Shown here: positions 1 to 7,534 of the stretch, piece by piece
How positions within the stretch are numbered: position 1 is the stretch's first letter
How the letters are laid out: each line of letters starts with the position of its first letter
Assembly (NCBI GenBank): GCA_002435955.1
Contig: DIWZ01000040.1
Span: 1 to 26,292, forward strand
DNA: 26,292 bases
Source of the DNA: Pelobacter sp. UBA6093
GTDB lineage: Bacteria > Desulfobacterota > Desulfuromonadia > Desulfuromonadales > Syntrophotaleaceae
Direction of reading: 5' to 3'
Translations under genes and position numbers: made by a program
The notes under the pieces: generated by a model
The model's input: only the letters and a program-made list of their open reading frames with translations
What the model was told of the DNA's origin: nothing
Database searches by the model: none

Positions 1-324
1 TTTCCCATATGAAAACTACACCGTGTCCATCCATAGTTTCCGGATGGACACGAGCTGTAAAACCAGCCCTATTTATCGGAACCGGCTGGCCGGGCCGGAC
101 AAAACCCATGGCCGGGCCAAACATATTTCCGTCCAGGCACCATCAGGCCGCAAGGTGACGTATCCGCAGGAAAACTAGCTTATTTCCGTGCATAATGCAA
201 GGAAACTCCGCCCCGATGCCGTTGACCATTGCCAGTCCTGCACGGCATGGACATTTACCGATGTTTGGTTTAAGGTTCAAAGGCTTTACACACGGACTTG
301 CGACCCACACCAAAGGAGCGCGCC
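1..324. other. Non-coding leader region before the AAA+ gene
   Basis: No convincing gene is seen here. The stretch holds an 11-bp-stem hairpin (22-52), a second smaller dyad (CCAGCC at 63-68 with GGCTGG at 84-89) and a direct repeat TGGCCGGGCC at 87-96 and 109-118. The remainder leads into the AAA+ ATPase start at 325. A short plus-strand frame at 195-407 overlaps that start and has no homology I recognise, so I treat it as chance. I found no convincing promoter or riboswitch. A previous gene could end just left of the window and use the hairpin as a terminator, but no T-tract follows it. Confidence 0.5.
22..52. repeat. Perfect 11-bp inverted repeat (hairpin)
   Basis: CGTGTCCATCC (22-32) is the exact reverse complement of GGATGGACACG (42-52), with a 9-nt loop. 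There is no run of T or A next to it, so it is not a standard intrinsic terminator. It could be a REP-like repeat, a protein-binding dyad or an RNA stem-loop. Confidence 0.6.
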
Positions 325-1809
325 ATGCAAGAACGCATCACCGCCACCCATCTTCTTCGGCTGATTGCAGCCGGCACTCCCCTGATTTACCTTGCCACCG
401 ACAATGAGGCCCGCACCGAAGCTTTGATTGCACGTACCATGGAGCGCGGGCTCAAAAACGTTTCGGCACCGCAGACATGGTCTTGCACCACCGGCTTTGC
501 CAATGTTGAAGGCACTATCGAGCCGCTTGCCGGCCTGCACTGGGCACTTGATCAAAAATATCGAGGGGTCTTCATTTTCAAGGATCTGCACTGGTTCTGG
601 CATGACAGCCCTTTCTTACAGCGAACCTTATCCGATTTTCTCGGACAGCGTCAGACCCACCAGAAAACCTTGATCGTCCTCGGTCCGTCCACCGCCCTGC
701 CCTCGGTGCTGCAGCGACACGCACAGGTTTTTGAGCACCCCCTGCCTGACCGGATAGAGCTGCGTGCCTATATCGAAAACCGCTGTCAGCGCGATCCGCT
801 GTTACAGCAGATGCTAACCTGCGAGGATGACCTCACCCGCCTCATAACAGCGGCGCAAGGTCTCGACTTTTGCAACATCGAGAATGCCTTGCGACTTGGC
901 CGGGTCGGCAAAAGCGCCTCCCTGGCCGACCTGACCGACGCCCTGTTTCTGGATAAAAAACAGCTGCTGCGCAAAAGCGGCATCATGGAAATCGTTGACA
1001 CTCCCGAAGCGTCCACACTGGTCGGCGGCATGGAAAACCTCAAACAATGGCTGGCCAAACGTGAAAAGGTCTTCGGCTGCGACACTCTGGCCGAGGGACG
1101 CAATCTGCCCAAGGGCGTTCTGATCATGGGCATCAGCGGGTGCGGCAAGAGCCTCTTCGTCAAAGCCATCGCCGCCCGCTGGCGCCTGCCGCTGGTTCGC
1201 CTGGACATGGCGACCATTTATGGTGGAACCTTCGGCACCCCGGAAAGCAGCCTGCGTCAGGCTTGCCGCACCGCGGAATCCCTGTCACCCTGTGTGCTGT
1301 GGATCGATGAGATAGAAGCGGGCATTTCCACCCAAGGCTTTAAATCCGACGGCGGGCCCGCCTCCCGGGTGCTGGGCTATTTTTTGACCTGGATGCAGGA
1401 AAAACAACACCCGGTGTTTGTCGCGGCCACCGCCAACGCCATCGAAATGCTGCCGGCGGAAATCTTGCGCAAAGGGCGGTTTGACGAAGTTTTCTACGTA
1501 GCTCTCCCTTCCGTTGAAGAACGGGAGGAAATTTTCCGCATCCACCTGGACAAATACGATCTGCCTGCTGAGCCCTTTTCCATGAGTATGCTGGCACACT
1601 CGGCTAAAGGCTTTTCCGGTGCCGAAATAGAGCAGACCGTGGCCAGCGCCTCCTTTGAGGCCATGGCCACAGAGCGTACCATGCGTCAGCAGGATCTCAT
1701 GGAAGCCATCGGCCGTACAGTGCCTCTATCGGTCACCATGGCCGAGCAGATCAAAAAAATAGAAGCCTGGGCATTCAAACGTGCCGTTGCGGCCAATAAA
1801 ACACCCTGA
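325..1809 (+). CDS. Ycf46-like AAA+ ATPase
   Basis: The 494-residue protein resembles the Ycf46 family of stand-alone AAA+ ATPases. An N-terminal region (about 1-200) has the family pattern of an inactive first ATPase-like domain (IYLATD, then VFIFKDLHWF). A canonical AAA+ module follows at about 230-460. Walker A is GISGCGKS (269-276), Walker B is VLWIDEIE with D328 and E329, and an arginine-finger/sensor region lies at GRFDE (384-388). The family is known as a probable chaperone-like ATPase; its substrate is unclear. I chose the ATG at 325 because AAAGGAG (312-318) sits 6 nt upstream; a longer TTG start at 298 lacks this. The aminotransferase gene starts 22 nt after the stop, so the two are probably co-transcribed. 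Family is fairly sure, function unknown. Confidence 0.85.
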   Translation: MQERITATHLLRLIAAGTPLIYLATDNEARTEALIARTMERGLKNVSAPQTWSCTTGFANVEGTIEPLAGLHWALDQKYRGVFIFKDLHWFWHDSPFLQRTLSDFLGQRQTHQKTLIVLGPSTALPSVLQRHAQVFEHPLPDRIELRAYIENRCQRDPLLQQMLTCEDDLTRLITAAQGLDFCNIENALRLGRVGKSASLADLTDALFLDKKQLLRKSGIMEIVDTPEASTLVGGMENLKQWLAKREKVFGCDTLAEGRNLPKGVLIMGISGCGKSLFVKAIAARWRLPLVRLDMATIYGGTFGTPESSLRQACRTAESLSPCVLWIDEIEAGISTQGFKSDGGPASRVLGYFLTWMQEKQHPVFVAATANAIEMLPAEILRKGRFDEVFYVALPSVEEREEIFRIHLDKYDLPAEPFSMSMLAHSAKGFSGAEIEQTVASASFEAMATERTMRQQDLMEAIGRTVPLSVTMAEQIKKIEAWAFKRAVAANKTP

Positions 1810-1831
1810 ACAATCAAGAGAGCTTCCGGCC

Positions 1832-2977
1832 ATGAATATTGAATTATCTCGCCGCGCCCTGGATGTCAAACCGTTCCTGGCCATGGAAATTATGGAGCGG
1901 GCCAAGGAACTGGAAGCCGCGGGCCAGGATATTATCTACCTGTGCCTGGGCGAACCGGATCTGCCCACCCCCAAACCGATCAGTAACGCCGCAATCCGTG
2001 CCATCGAAACAGGGCGCACCACCTACACCCACTCGCTGGGCCTTCCCGAGCTTCGCCAGGCTATTGCCGACCATTACCTGCAGCGTTATGGCGTCACCGT
2101 TGAAACATCGCGGATACTGGTATCGGCCGGCACCAGCCCGCTAATGCTTTTATTGTTTTCCGCCCTGTTAAGCCATGGCGACGAGATTATACTGACCGAC
2201 CCCGGGTATGCCTGTTACCCCAACTTTATTCGTTTCGCAGGCGGCTCCCCGGTTTATTTGCGGACCCGGGCCGAAGACGGGTTTCAGCCGCGCCCCGAGC
2301 ATGTACGTGACAAACTGACCTCCCGGACACGCGGAATTCTCATCAATTCACCATCCAATCCTGCCGGCTCGGTGTTGCCCGCCGAGTGGATGGCCGAGAT
2401 GGCAGAGATGCCCGCACCTCTGATCTCCGACGAAATTTACCACGGGCTGACTTACGAGGGTGAAGAACGCAGCGCCCTGGAATTTACCCACAACGCTTTT
2501 GTCCTGGGCGGGTTTTCCAAAACCTACGCCATGACCGGCTGGCGCCTGGGTTACCTGATTGTCCCACCGGACTGTATCCGCACCCTGCAATGCCTGCAGC
2601 AGAACTTCTTGATCTGCGCCGGAAATTTTGTCCAGATCGCAGGTATCACCGCATTGCGCGACTGCCAGCAGGATGTCTTGCGCATGCGTGCCATATACGA
2701 TGAACGGCGCCGCTATCTCATCGGGGAACTGCCCAAACTCGGCCTGCCGCTGCACAGTGTTCCCACCGGTGCCTTTTACGCTCTGGCAGATGCCCGGCAC
2801 ATCTGCAGCGATTCCCGGAGACTGGCTCTGACCATTCTGGAAGAAACCGGTGTGGCCCTGACCCCTGGCATCGATTTCGGTGCCGGCGGCGAGGGCTATC
2901 TGCGCTTTTCCTACGCCAATTCCATGGCCAACCTCCAGGAGGCCCTGGTGCGCCTGCGCCACTTCCTCGACAGATAA
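1832..2977 (+). CDS. Class I/II PLP-dependent aminotransferase
   Basis: This is a 381-residue cytosolic fold-type I aminotransferase of the aspartate/alanine-aminotransferase-like subgroup, using PLP to move an amino group between an amino acid and a 2-oxoacid. Visible signature residues are SPSNPAGS with N176, the D200/Y203 pair (SDEIYHG), the Schiff-base lysine K230 in GGFSKTYAMTGWR, and R238. Length is normal. The ATG at 1832 was preferred to an upstream start at 1781, which would overlap the preceding gene by 29 nt. The real start follows an AAGAG-like Shine-Dalgarno and matches where homologues begin (ELSRRALDVKPF). The 22-nt gap from the AAA+ gene suggests an operon. Substrate specificity cannot be read from sequence. 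Confidence 0.9.
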   Translation: MNIELSRRALDVKPFLAMEIMERAKELEAAGQDIIYLCLGEPDLPTPKPISNAAIRAIETGRTTYTHSLGLPELRQAIADHYLQRYGVTVETSRILVSAGTSPLMLLLFSALLSHGDEIILTDPGYACYPNFIRFAGGSPVYLRTRAEDGFQPRPEHVRDKLTSRTRGILINSPSNPAGSVLPAEWMAEMAEMPAPLISDEIYHGLTYEGEERSALEFTHNAFVLGGFSKTYAMTGWRLGYLIVPPDCIRTLQCLQQNFLICAGNFVQIAGITALRDCQQDVLRMRAIYDERRRYLIGELPKLGLPLHSVPTGAFYALADARHICSDSRRLALTILEETGVALTPGIDFGAGGEGYLRFSYANSMANLQEALVRLRHFLDR

Positions 2978-3142
2978 CGTCAGGAAAATTTCCCTGAATG
3001 TTTTTACAATTACCACCCCCCTCCTAGTCCAGTCTGGCATCATTTAATGGCGCCCCCCCGTACAGATTCACCATCACCTCCGTCCCCCGCTTGCTCCAGT
3101 GCGGTGCTATACTGGAAACGTAACCCGAGAGGCGAGGGAGAT

Positions 3143-3970
3143 ATGTTCAAGATTCTGGCAAACGACAATATCGCACCCAATTTGCACCGCATGGTCATTT
3201 TGGCGCCACGCATCGCATGCCACCACCGCCCGGGACAATTTGTCATCGTCCATGCCGATGAGCAAGCCGAACGGATCCCGCTCACAATTGCCGATGCAGA
3301 TACGCGTCAGGGCACCATCACCCTGTTCGTACAAGCGGTGGGGTATACCACCGGTCGCCTGGTCGGCATGCCGGCGGGTACATACCTCAGAGATGTAGCA
3401 GGCCCCCTGGGTCAGCCTGCTCACATCGAAACCCTGGGCCGCGTGACCTGCATTGGCGGCGGGGTGGGCACAGCCGTTCTCTTTCCAATAGCCAAGGCCC
3501 TCGCAGCCGCAGGGAACAAGGTTACCACATTGATTGGCGGGCGAACCTCATCGCTGATCATACTGGCCGATGAGCTGGGTGCATGCTGCCATCAGGTGCT
3601 GATAACCACCGAAGACGGCAGTCTGGGACAAAAGGGCTTTGTAACGAATATCCTGGCTACTCAGTTGCGCGATGAGATGCTGAGGCCACAGGCCGTTTTT
3701 GCCGCCGGCCCCGTACCCATGATGCGAGCCGTTGCAGAAATGACTCGACCCTATGCCGTGCGGACCATGGTCAGCCTTAACCCGATCATGATCGATGGTA
3801 CGGGAATGTGCGGTGGTTGCCGCGTAATGGTAAACAAAGAGATGAAATTCGCCTGCGTGGATGGTCCCGAGTTCGATGGTCACCAGGTCGATTTTGACCT
3901 GCTGGAGGACCGGTTGACAATCTATAAAGAGGAAGAGCGGCGCTTGATGAAACTCCTGAAGGATGCCTGA
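3143..3970 (+). CDS. Sulfide/dihydroorotate dehydrogenase-like FAD/NAD-binding subunit (SudB/NfnA type)
   Basis: The 275-residue protein matches the small subunit of ferredoxin:NADP oxidoreductase / sulfide dehydrogenase (NfnA, SudB), related to PyrK. Residues 1-95 form the FAD-binding barrel. A nucleotide-binding domain begins at CIGGGVGTAVLFPIAKAL (GGGVGT 105-110). The C-terminal motif IDGTGMCGGCRVMV...FACVDGPEFDGH carries C223, C226 and C238 for the [2Fe-2S] cluster, with D218 in the position used as the fourth ligand in SudB/NfnA. The ATG at 3143 follows GGCGAGGGAG at 3131-3140; an in-frame extension to 3047 has no such site. In known systems this subunit works with a larger GltD-like NfnB/SudA subunit, usually encoded next door. 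Here the next gene is convergent and unrelated, so a partner must be encoded elsewhere or be absent. Confidence 0.88.
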   Translation: MFKILANDNIAPNLHRMVILAPRIACHHRPGQFVIVHADEQAERIPLTIADADTRQGTITLFVQAVGYTTGRLVGMPAGTYLRDVAGPLGQPAHIETLGRVTCIGGGVGTAVLFPIAKALAAAGNKVTTLIGGRTSSLIILADELGACCHQVLITTEDGSLGQKGFVTNILATQLRDEMLRPQAVFAAGPVPMMRAVAEMTRPYAVRTMVSLNPIMIDGTGMCGGCRVMVNKEMKFACVDGPEFDGHQVDFDLLEDRLTIYKEEERRLMKLLKDA

Positions 3971-4027
3971 ACATCAACTCCCCCGATACCCGGCACCACC
4001 ACGACACAACGAGATATGGAGTTTCAA

Positions 4028-6871
4028 TCAGAGACCGCCGAGCCCTTGCGGGTTGGCCGCGACAAAACGTTCAGACAGATATTCAATGAAATTTTCAGCG
4101 GGCATCGGGTAGCCCAAATAATAACCCTGCATAACATGGCACTGGCGGTCGCGCAAAAATTCAAGCTGGGCCGCTGTTTCCACTCCCTCAGCTACGATAT
4201 CGAGGCCCAGACCGTGAGCCATGGCGATAATGGTTTCGACGATGGCTGCATCCTCGGGATCCTGGCCGATTCCCAACACAAATTCCTGGGCAATCTTGAT
4301 ACGGTCGATGGGGAAGGTCTTCAAGTAGCTCAAGGAAGAATACCCGGTACCGAAATCGTCAATGGCGATCCCCACACCAAGATCTCGCAGAGCACAGAGC
4401 GTCTGAACCGCCTCATTCGCATCAGCCATAAGCAAACTCTCGGTCAACTCCAGCTCGAGATAACGCGGGTCCAACTCCGTATCGCGTAAAACCTGCGCCA
4501 CCTGGTCGAAAAAATCCGGCTGCTGGAACTGTCGGGCAGAGAGATTGACCGCCACCCGCATCGGCGGATAGCCGGCCTGCTGCCAAGCCTTGTTCTGCGC
4601 GCATGCCGTACGCAATACCCAATGTCCGATAGGCAGGATCAAACCGCTGTCTTCCGCCACAGGGATGAATTGACCGGGCGAAATCATGCCCTTATCGGCG
4701 TGCCTCCAGCGCAGCAACGCCTCGGAGCCCAGGACCCTGCCCGTCGCCTGATCGATCTGCGGTTGAAAGGCAATGAAAAATTCATCGCGCGCCAGCGCCT
4801 GCCTCAAGCTGTGTTCCAGCTCGCTACGTTCCTGAACCCGTCGGTTCATCTCCTCGGTAAAGGTGCAAAAGGTATTGCGGCCTTGCTCCTTGGCCGCATA
4901 CATAGCCATATCGGCGTGCTTGAGCAGTTTATCCCCATCCGTGCCATGCTGCGGATAAATAGCCCCTCCGACACTGGTTGTCACGAAAAAATGCTGATCA
5001 TCCACTTCGCATGGCTCGGCAAAGGCTTGAAGAATATCACTGGCAACCTTGTCAACTTCCTCGACAGCATGCAGGCCCGGAAGCAGCACGATAAATTTGT
5101 CACCATCCCACCTGACGACCGTCATGCCATCCTTTACGAGTTTGACCAATCGCTGCCCGATAAGCTTGAGAAGCCGGTCGCCGCAGGCATGTCCGCGGGT
5201 ATCGTTGATGGCCTTAAGGTTATCCACGCCGATGAACAGCAAAGCCGCCATGCGCCCGGTGCGTTCTGCAGTGCTGAGAACGCGGCGACAACGATCCTCC
5301 AGCAGAGCCCGGTTGGGAAGACCGGTTAGAGTGTCATAATAGGCCAGTTGCTTAATTTCCCGTTCAACCTGTCTCTGGCTGGAAATATCACGCAGGATGG
5401 CTAGAACAAAACGTTGCGTGCCGCAGTGGCCAACGGACAACCCCAGTTCAATGGGGAACTCCCTGCCGGAGCGATGTACCGCCAATAGTTCAAGAGAGCG
5501 GCCGATGGCTTCCGATGGTTCCCCGGTACCAAAAAAACTAGCAACATCATGTCGATGCTGTTGGCGATACCCTTCGGGCATCAATACGTCCAGGGTGCCA
5601 CCCAGCATCTCATCACAACGCCAGCCGAATAATTCCTCCGCGGCGGGATTGAACAGGGTAACAATTCCCCGCTGATTAATAACGATCACCGCATCGTGAG
5701 TCGCGTCGATAACAGTTTTGAATTGCGCTTCTTTTAGCAGCAAATCTTTTTGCCCTGACCGGCGTCTTCTAATATTGCGCCATAGCAGCCACATCCCGGC
5801 CAATTGCAGGCCAGTGAACCCGGCAACAGCCATGATCAGAGAAGGGTGCAGCAACCACACCGGCTGCGGTTGATGTACGACACGGCTTCCTGGCGGAAGA
5901 CCGGCCCGTACCAGACCGAAGCGCCCCAGCTGCGCATAATCGAACAGATAGGGATTAAACACCGCGCCCAGGGAGTGCTCGTCAGCACCGATTTCTTCGT
6001 TCAGAAACTGTTCGCGGGCCAGATATCCGGCTTGCAGGCCCTGCTCTCTCCCTTGGGTGACAGCCCCCCCAAGGACTCCGGATGTCAGATAATTGTCCTT
6101 CATGGCCAAAATCATGAATTCTCCGGCGCTGCCGAGGCGCTCGAGCGTTTCAGAAATAGGCACCCGCTGCCCCTGCACAGTCCTAACACTAGCGAGGGAA
6201 TTGACGACCCATAATTTCGGCTGCAAACGCCCCAGTTGCGTCTCGAGTTCTTCCAGATAAGGACTCTCGATAAAGGCCACCTTTACATGTGGAAAAAACT
6301 TGAGCACTTCCTTTTCGACATTTTGTCTGATGCCGCGCGCGGCCGCGGAAGCATCGCCCACAAAATACAAGGTGCTCAACTCAGGAACCAACCGCATGGC
6401 AAGCGCGACGGTACCAGCCACATCCTCCGACGCAAAAATGCCGTGAAAATTCCCATGATCCAGATGGCTATCCAGATCCGAATCATTGAGACCGCTGTAT
6501 ATTACCGGGGTTTGTGGAAACAGATAACGCGCATACTGCTGGAGAAATTCAACAGCCTGGTCATCCGTAGCGTAAATCAGGTCGGGAGTAAAGCCTGTAT
6601 ATTTATTTTTAAGGTAGGTGGAAAAGTGCGCCAGATAGCCAGGATCGCACTCCCGGGTATGGGCATCAAGATACTCAACGCGAAAGGACAGTTGCCCGGC
6701 AACCCTGCTGCCGCCAAGGGCCTCGAGAAATCCCCCCTGCTGATCCTCCGTCCAGACAAACCCGGCATGATAGGAATGAAGAATCAACACCTTGAGATCC
6801 TGCGCAATGGCGGATCTCGGCAAAAAAAGCAATAATGCACAGACAAAAAGCAAAGCCTTGCGGCAGATCAT
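4028..6871 (-). CDS. Membrane ABC-sensor/PAS/GGDEF/EAL protein, likely c-di-GMP phosphodiesterase
   Basis: The 947-residue protein starts with a signal peptide (about 1-24, ending AIAQ). A periplasmic ABC-substrate-binding-like sensor follows (about 26-320, LKVLILHSYHAGFVWTEDQQ), then a membrane helix (about 343-365), a PAS domain (about 380-498), a GGDEF domain (about 508-665) and an EAL domain (about 685-935). The EAL motifs look intact: SEALLRW (E717), NLSARQF, ELTESLL, DDFGTGYSSL (838-847) and AEGVET. The GGDEF signature is WDGDKF (588-593), and the first metal-binding aspartate of the usual FxDxDxFK motif is a glycine (FIGVDNLK). Cyclase activity is therefore doubtful, and the domain may be regulatory. 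The start has a GGGAG Shine-Dalgarno. A promoter lies at 6995-7023. Known family role: turnover of c-di-GMP in response to a periplasmic ligand; the ligand is unknown. Confidence 0.88.
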   Translation of the reverse strand: MICRKALLFVCALLLFLPRSAIAQDLKVLILHSYHAGFVWTEDQQGGFLEALGGSRVAGQLSFRVEYLDAHTRECDPGYLAHFSTYLKNKYTGFTPDLIYATDDQAVEFLQQYARYLFPQTPVIYSGLNDSDLDSHLDHGNFHGIFASEDVAGTVALAMRLVPELSTLYFVGDASAAARGIRQNVEKEVLKFFPHVKVAFIESPYLEELETQLGRLQPKLWVVNSLASVRTVQGQRVPISETLERLGSAGEFMILAMKDNYLTSGVLGGAVTQGREQGLQAGYLAREQFLNEEIGADEHSLGAVFNPYLFDYAQLGRFGLVRAGLPPGSRVVHQPQPVWLLHPSLIMAVAGFTGLQLAGMWLLWRNIRRRRSGQKDLLLKEAQFKTVIDATHDAVIVINQRGIVTLFNPAAEELFGWRCDEMLGGTLDVLMPEGYRQQHRHDVASFFGTGEPSEAIGRSLELLAVHRSGREFPIELGLSVGHCGTQRFVLAILRDISSQRQVEREIKQLAYYDTLTGLPNRALLEDRCRRVLSTAERTGRMAALLFIGVDNLKAINDTRGHACGDRLLKLIGQRLVKLVKDGMTVVRWDGDKFIVLLPGLHAVEEVDKVASDILQAFAEPCEVDDQHFFVTTSVGGAIYPQHGTDGDKLLKHADMAMYAAKEQGRNTFCTFTEEMNRRVQERSELEHSLRQALARDEFFIAFQPQIDQATGRVLGSEALLRWRHADKGMISPGQFIPVAEDSGLILPIGHWVLRTACAQNKAWQQAGYPPMRVAVNLSARQFQQPDFFDQVAQVLRDTELDPRYLELELTESLLMADANEAVQTLCALRDLGVGIAIDDFGTGYSSLSYLKTFPIDRIKIAQEFVLGIGQDPEDAAIVETIIAMAHGLGLDIVAEGVETAAQLEFLRDRQCHVMQGYYLGYPMPAENFIEYLSERFVAANPQGLGGL

Positions 6872-6994
6872 GCGACCACTCCCGGGACCTGATAAAGCAG
6901 GTCTTCAAACCACAATGAAACACTGCAATTCAAAAAAACCATGCCACCTTTAAAGGCGTGTGAAATAACAGCACTTTTGCAACCTTCGCACCAC

Positions 6995-7023
6995 TTTATA
7001 CGCCATTTCACCCAAAATGTCAC
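6995..7023 (-). promoter_or_regulatory. Sigma70-type promoter for the GGDEF/EAL gene
   Basis: On the minus strand GTGACA (7023-7018; 5 of 6 matches to the -35 consensus) is followed by exactly 17 nt and TATAAA (7000-6995; 5 of 6 matches to the -10). Transcription would begin near 6988, giving a 5' leader of about 117 nt. That leader contains the palindrome CCTTTAAAGG (6947-6956). I see no c-di-GMP (GEMM) riboswitch pattern in it. Inferred from sequence only. Confidence 0.5.
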
Positions 7024-7033
7024 GCAACCAGTC

Positions 7034-7048
7034 GCATTTCCGAAATGC
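7034..7048. promoter_or_regulatory. Palindrome upstream of the GGDEF/EAL promoter (candidate operator)
   Basis: GCATTTC (7034-7040) and GAAATGC (7042-7048) form a perfect 7-bp dyad around one base. It sits 11 bp upstream of the -35 element, a usual place for an activator site. No regulator is known to me for this motif. Confidence 0.3.
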
Positions 7049-7114
7049 TCTACCCGACCCTTTTCAGGAAGGGGCACACCCCACCTTGCCCGTTCCTGTC
7101 TTCAGACGATCAGC

Positions 7115-7143
7115 AAAAAAAAAACCGCAACCCGAAGGTGCGG
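7115..7143 (-). terminator. Intrinsic terminator after the 65-residue protein gene
   Basis: Read on the minus strand, CCGCACC-TTCG-GGTTGCGG forms a stem with one bulge capped by a UUCG tetraloop, and ten T residues follow (complement of 7124-7115). It lies 89 nt past the stop of the small gene at 7232-7429 and ends that transcript before the GGDEF/EAL promoter. Confidence 0.8.
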
Positions 7144-7231
7144 CAGCAGATTTAATAATAGGGTAAAGACGGCGTCCAAACAGGGCTTTTGCATTCAAGC
7201 CTCACCGAAAGGGTCACATGCAGAGCGCCAA

Positions 7232-7429
7232 TCAGAGCCCCTTGCGATCAGGGCGGCGTTCAGACAACCTCGTTCCGGCGGAGACGGGCGTCATCGGCGC
7301 ACCGTTGCAGACCAGATCGGCATCGCACTCAGTCCAGCAAACGTCTCCCTTGCAGACCTTGGTCACGGTCAACTCTACGTCATATTCACCTGCCTTGCCA
7401 ATTAACACATCGCCATCCTGTACTTTCAT
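7232..7429 (-). CDS. Small cysteine-rich conserved-looking hypothetical protein (65 aa)
   Basis: I do not recognise a characterised family. The protein is 65 residues long, without signal peptide or membrane helix. It carries four cysteines in a compact block, CKGDVCWTEC..DLVC (C26, C31, C35, C41), suggesting a metal site or disulfides. The ATG at 7429 was chosen because AAGGAGAG lies just upstream; the open frame extends to 7528 but that part has no ribosome-binding site and overlaps the promoter. The gene is well framed: its own promoter (7478-7505), a strong Shine-Dalgarno and a strong terminator (7115-7143). It lies 105 nt downstream of the MOT1-type molybdate transporter on the same strand, which hints at, but does not prove, a link to metal handling. 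Confidence 0.75.
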   Translation of the reverse strand: MKVQDGDVLIGKAGEYDVELTVTKVCKGDVCWTECDADLVCNGAPMTPVSAGTRLSERRPDRKGL

Positions 7430-7477
7430 ATTCTCTCTCCTTGTCGTTGGGGACCGCTGACCGATACTCACTTTTTC

Positions 7478-7505
7478 AGTATAGCTTCGGCACGCATGAT
7501 GGCAA
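7478..7505 (-). promoter_or_regulatory. Sigma70-type promoter for the cysteine-rich small protein
   Basis: Minus-strand TTGCCA (7505-7500, 5 of 6) is spaced 16 nt from TATACT (7483-7478, 5 of 6). The predicted start near 7471 leaves a 42-nt leader to the ATG at 7429. The small gene can therefore be expressed independently of the upstream transporter. Confidence 0.5.
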
Positions 7506-7534
7506 GCGAAACGACAGACACTGGCCAAGCCCCA

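Noticed and set aside
2978..3010. Weak stem (CAGG...CCTG) followed by a few T residues after the aminotransferase
   Set aside because: Only 4-5 imperfect pairs; too weak to call a terminator.
4622..5329. 235-codon plus-strand open frame inside the GGDEF/EAL gene
   Set aside because: Opposite-strand shadow of a gene with full domain motifs.
6872..6994. c-di-GMP (GEMM) riboswitch before the GGDEF/EAL gene
   Set aside because: The conserved GEMM core (GCAAA-type and tetraloop-receptor elements) is not present in this leader.
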